In this document: positions 7,001 through 7,206 of the stretch, piece after piece
Layout: each line of letters begins with the position of its first letter
Numbering within the stretch: position 1 is the stretch's first letter
DNA from: Candidatus Bipolaricaulota bacterium
GTDB lineage: Bacteria > Bipolaricaulota > Bipolaricaulia > UBA7950 > UBA9294
Direction: 5' to 3'
Length of the DNA: 7,206 bases
Assembly (NCBI GenBank): GCA_020350845.1
Contig: CP070725.1
Span: 1,066,331-1,073,536, forward strand
Position numbers and translations under genes: made by a program
The notes under the pieces: generated by a model
Told to the model about the DNA's origin: nothing
Database searches by the model: none
Seen by the model: the letters and a program-made list of their open reading frames with translations, nothing else

Positions 7001-7116
7001 GGATCCCGCGGCTCGAGCACGTGGGCTCCGCTGCCGTAGGCGGCGACGGCGAGCACCGACGGTACGAGCACGAGCAGGACCGCCAACCGAACGAGAAGGC
7101 CCTTCGTGGCCATCAT
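4078..7116 (-). CDS. Secreted NosD-like beta-helix protein with eight Ig/PKD (SprB-like) repeats
   Basis: Predicted exported protein of 1012 residues. The N-terminus has K5 and R10, a hydrophobic core (LAVLLVLVPSVLAVAA, 11-26) and signal peptidase I sites after A23 or A26. No lipobox cysteine is seen. Residues about 40-215 are a NosD/CASH-type right-handed beta-helix: opening YIHGDDEFTPANGVVSG, then DPYIIEGW, short beta-rungs with N/G turns, and the closing GNYW (187-190) and DRDGDG..D (197-205) motif, a likely calcium loop. A cysteine-rich linker (182-256) follows, then eight 81-residue Ig/PKD-like repeats (258-905) with PG.Y.VT.TG.NGC signatures, and a beta-rich C-terminal domain (906-1012) that I do not recognise. 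There is no LPXTG, transmembrane anchor or clear secretion tag. The likely role is extracellular binding or adhesion; the ligand is unknown. Two adjacent ATGs exist: AGGAGG is 2 bases from the one at 7116 and 5 from the one at 7113, so the second may be the true start. Confidence 0.9.
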   Translation of the reverse strand: MMATKGLLVRLAVLLVLVPSVLAVAAYGSGAHVLEPRDPIYIHGDDEFTPANGVVSGCGTANDPYIIEGWHIVPTLAGYGIYIDHTSSYFIIRHCAIEEASGNAILLNSVTHGRIENCLLLSSDTGLRLENARDNVIARNLFAENRYGAVMAVCSEGNILTQNSFLGNLCAAQDPERKNHWCWEGKGNYWCSHACPDRDGDGIIDQAYAAVGDPCPLAMSPIVCSLPFAISGGDCATNPILTWDCGGGCVACLPSCAPFLEAGPSQMISCARPSATLVAQICVDVPLRSIEWAREGYGVVGTTSCIVVDQPGTYVVTITGISGCSVSDSLVVTQDAVAPWVSVTSTGDLSCAVEQTTLTAAVESGKPPYTLEWRGPDGTWIGGEASITVSRAGAYTLTATGANGCSASTSFFVAQSLEAPTVKTAVEGPITCASPEVVLSSTTSGGVAPYLIEWFAADGTGLGTSETISVAEPGIYSVTATGANGCTATASVAVEEDTAAPAVDAGFDQIVTCAQPVATLEAAVEGGRAPFRIEWTAADGTAVGETASVQVAVPGTYRVTVTGANGCAASDTVAVLQDVEVPVVEAVVDHPLSCLTPEAALTVYVDGTSLPSSAEWRGPTGELLGTTASVTVTAPGEYSVTVIGMNGCSASATVVVEEDLGPPTVQAFVDGVLSCELTEVTLRAEISGGRPPYAIEWRNPRGEAVGSGSLLTVSEPGSYEVTAAGTNGCPSTASVLVQQDIAAPAVEATAGGVLTCAVTEIELHAEVSGGRPPFAYEWTKPSGGSAGTDPTISVVDPGSYTITVTGTNGCSTSASVIVEQDVTVPVVDAGPDQLLTADLTEITLTATVSDCASPCSVTWFDVDGNIVGETESIRVSRAGVYRVTAVAANGCSASDEVTVDSTVVREVMLESSIEGLAVFGQLTMDGVPIPESIFCFRVEASDLAGEAAVATIRLADIGEAGFEADGAEIAYIIPGNAMVRFSIHKEQFIVGKKYYLLHLPTDPPGEASVAFF
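4081..4401 (-). other. Unrecognised C-terminal domain of the secreted protein
   Basis: Residues 906-1012 fall outside the 81-residue repeat register and have a different composition: one cysteine (C934), no NGC motif, and alternating hydrophobic stretches such as FGQLTMDGVPI, EIAYIIPGNAMVRFSI and KKYYLLHLP that suggest beta-strands. The chain ends in two phenylalanines. It could be a capping domain, a surface-attachment or sorting domain, or a binding domain; the sequence does not decide. It is not a transmembrane anchor. Confidence 0.5.
4402..6345 (-). repeat. Eight tandem 243-bp units coding 81-residue Ig/PKD-like repeats
   Basis: Eight units in perfect register, each starting with proline: 6103-6345, 5860-6102, 5617-5859, 5374-5616, 5131-5373, 4888-5130, 4645-4887 and 4402-4644 (protein order). 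The core cysteines recur exactly every 81 residues: first Cys at 270, 351, 432, 513, 594, 675 and 756; second Cys at 324, 405, 486, 567, 648, 729, 810 and 891. Unit eight has A837 in place of the first Cys. A typical unit reads P.V.A....(L/V).C....(V/I).L.A...GG..P(Y/F)..EW......G......V..PG.Y.VT.TG.NGC.A..SV.V.QD. Units six and seven share 41 of 81 residues by hand count, so the copies are old and diverged. The signature resembles the SprB/PKD repeats of Bacteroidetes surface proteins. Each C-C pair 54 apart probably forms a disulfide. Confidence 0.92.
6349..6573 (-). other. Cysteine-rich linker between beta-helix and repeat array
   Basis: Residues 182-256 carry eleven cysteines: C182, C191, C195, C215, C224, C235, C245, C249, C252 and C256 plus none lost in repeats, of which ten are positioned here with certainty. 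The last four form DCGGGCVACLPSC, a C-X3-C-X2-C-X3-C pattern (244-256, bases 6349-6387). The calcium-type DRDGDGIID loop (197-205) lies inside the same stretch. In an exported protein these cysteines probably form disulfides; metal binding is an alternative. Confidence 0.55.
6472..6999 (-). other. NosD/CASH-type right-handed beta-helix domain
   Basis: Residues 40-215. Successive short rungs can be read: GIYIDHTSSYFIIRHCAIEEA, then NAILLNSVTHGRIENCLLL, then TGLRLENARDNVIARNLF, then YGAVMAVCSEGNILTQNSF. Each is about 22-24 residues with an N/C-ladder position (RHC, ENC, ARN, TQN), the hallmark of PbH1 beta-helix repeats. The closing GNYW then DxDxDG..D is typical of NosD-family domains. Related beta-helices bind or cleave carbohydrate; no catalytic acid cluster is identifiable here, so an enzymatic role is not claimed. 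Confidence 0.8.
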
Positions 7117-7118
7117 GT

Positions 7119-7124
7119 CCTCCT
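7119..7124 (-). promoter_or_regulatory. Shine-Dalgarno site of the secreted-protein gene
   Basis: The minus strand reads AAGGAGGACATGATG. AGGAGG is two bases from the first ATG (7116) and five bases from the second (7113). The second spacing is closer to the usual optimum, so translation may start at 7113, shortening the protein by one residue with no effect on the signal peptide. Confidence 0.75.
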
Positions 7125-7171
7125 TGGTGGTCGCATGGACAGTGGTGTTCTTCGCTTCCTGTCTAGGCTCC

Positions 7172-7200
7172 AGTATAGGAGGGCGGTGCCGACCTGTCGG
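7172..7200 (-). promoter_or_regulatory. Sigma70-like promoter of the secreted-protein gene
   Basis: On the minus strand, CCGACA (7200-7195; four of six matches to TTGACA) is followed after exactly 17 bases by TATACT (7177-7172; five of six matches to TATAAT). Transcription would start near 7164, giving a leader of about 48 bases that contains the AGGAGG site. The stretch is AT-richer than its surroundings only at the -10 box. No experimental support is available. Confidence 0.55.
7189..7200. promoter_or_regulatory. Small palindrome over the -35 box, possible operator
   Basis: CCGAC-CT-GTCGG is a perfect 5-base inverted repeat around two central bases. One half coincides with the proposed -35 box (7195-7200). 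Pairing continues imperfectly outwards (7187 with 7202, 7185 with 7204). A repressor site is possible; so is chance or the 3' side of an upstream gene's terminator, as the window ends at 7206. Confidence 0.25.
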
Positions 7201-7206
7201 TAACCC

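Noticed and set aside
15..7116. A functional two-gene system linking the cyclase to the secreted protein
   Set aside because: The genes are convergent with separate signals and share no domain or regulatory motif. Proximity alone does not support a joint function.
4825..7203. A 792-codon open frame on the plus strand, antisense to the secreted-protein gene
   Set aside because: It has no Shine-Dalgarno site, no recognisable domain and an Arg/Asp/Gly-rich composition typical of a shadow frame. Its length follows from high GC and from the repeat unit being a multiple of three, which keeps stops absent in the same antisense frame.

Overview
The window is GC-rich bacterial DNA holding two long, intact, convergent genes with almost no spacer between them. 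Both have strong Shine-Dalgarno sequences (AGGAGG), and the right-hand gene has a sigma70-like promoter, so a bacterium is more likely than an archaeon. The cyclase resembles multidomain cyclases I remember mainly from Chloroflexi-like bacteria. The opening of the beta-helix domain resembles secreted proteins I associate with Bipolaricaulota/Acetothermia-type bacteria and some archaea. Lineage assignment is a weak inference; no marker gene is present.

Left part (15-4049, + strand): a 1344-residue cytoplasmic signalling protein. In order it has two class III nucleotide cyclase domains, a STAND/AAA-type ATPase module and a C-terminal array of 40-residue TPR repeats. This is the layout of mammalian soluble adenylyl cyclase (ADCY10). 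The conserved active-site residues are split the same way: metal-binding aspartates only in the first cyclase domain, and the adenine-side lysine and transition-state arginine only in the second. Several residues that set base choice or bind bicarbonate in sAC are replaced.

Middle (4050-4077): a 28-base gap between the two stop codons. A GC-rich hairpin spans it and overlaps the end of the cyclase gene. It is followed by a pyrimidine-rich run on the minus strand and could end transcription of the right-hand gene.

Right part (7116-4078, - strand): a 1012-residue secreted protein. It has a signal peptide, a NosD/CASH-type right-handed beta-helix, a cysteine-rich linker, eight Ig/PKD-like (SprB-like) repeats of exactly 81 residues with no insertions or deletions, and an unrecognised beta-rich C-terminal domain. 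It looks like a surface or extracellular binding protein.

Far right (7117-7206): the leader and promoter region of the secreted-protein gene, with a small palindrome over the -35 box.

The genes are convergent, so they are not an operon and nothing in the sequence shows that they work together. No RNA gene, mobile element, CRISPR array or prophage signal was seen. The points most worth a second look are the sAC-like asymmetric cyclase with unusual pocket residues and the perfectly phased 81-residue repeat array with rearranged cysteines in its end units.
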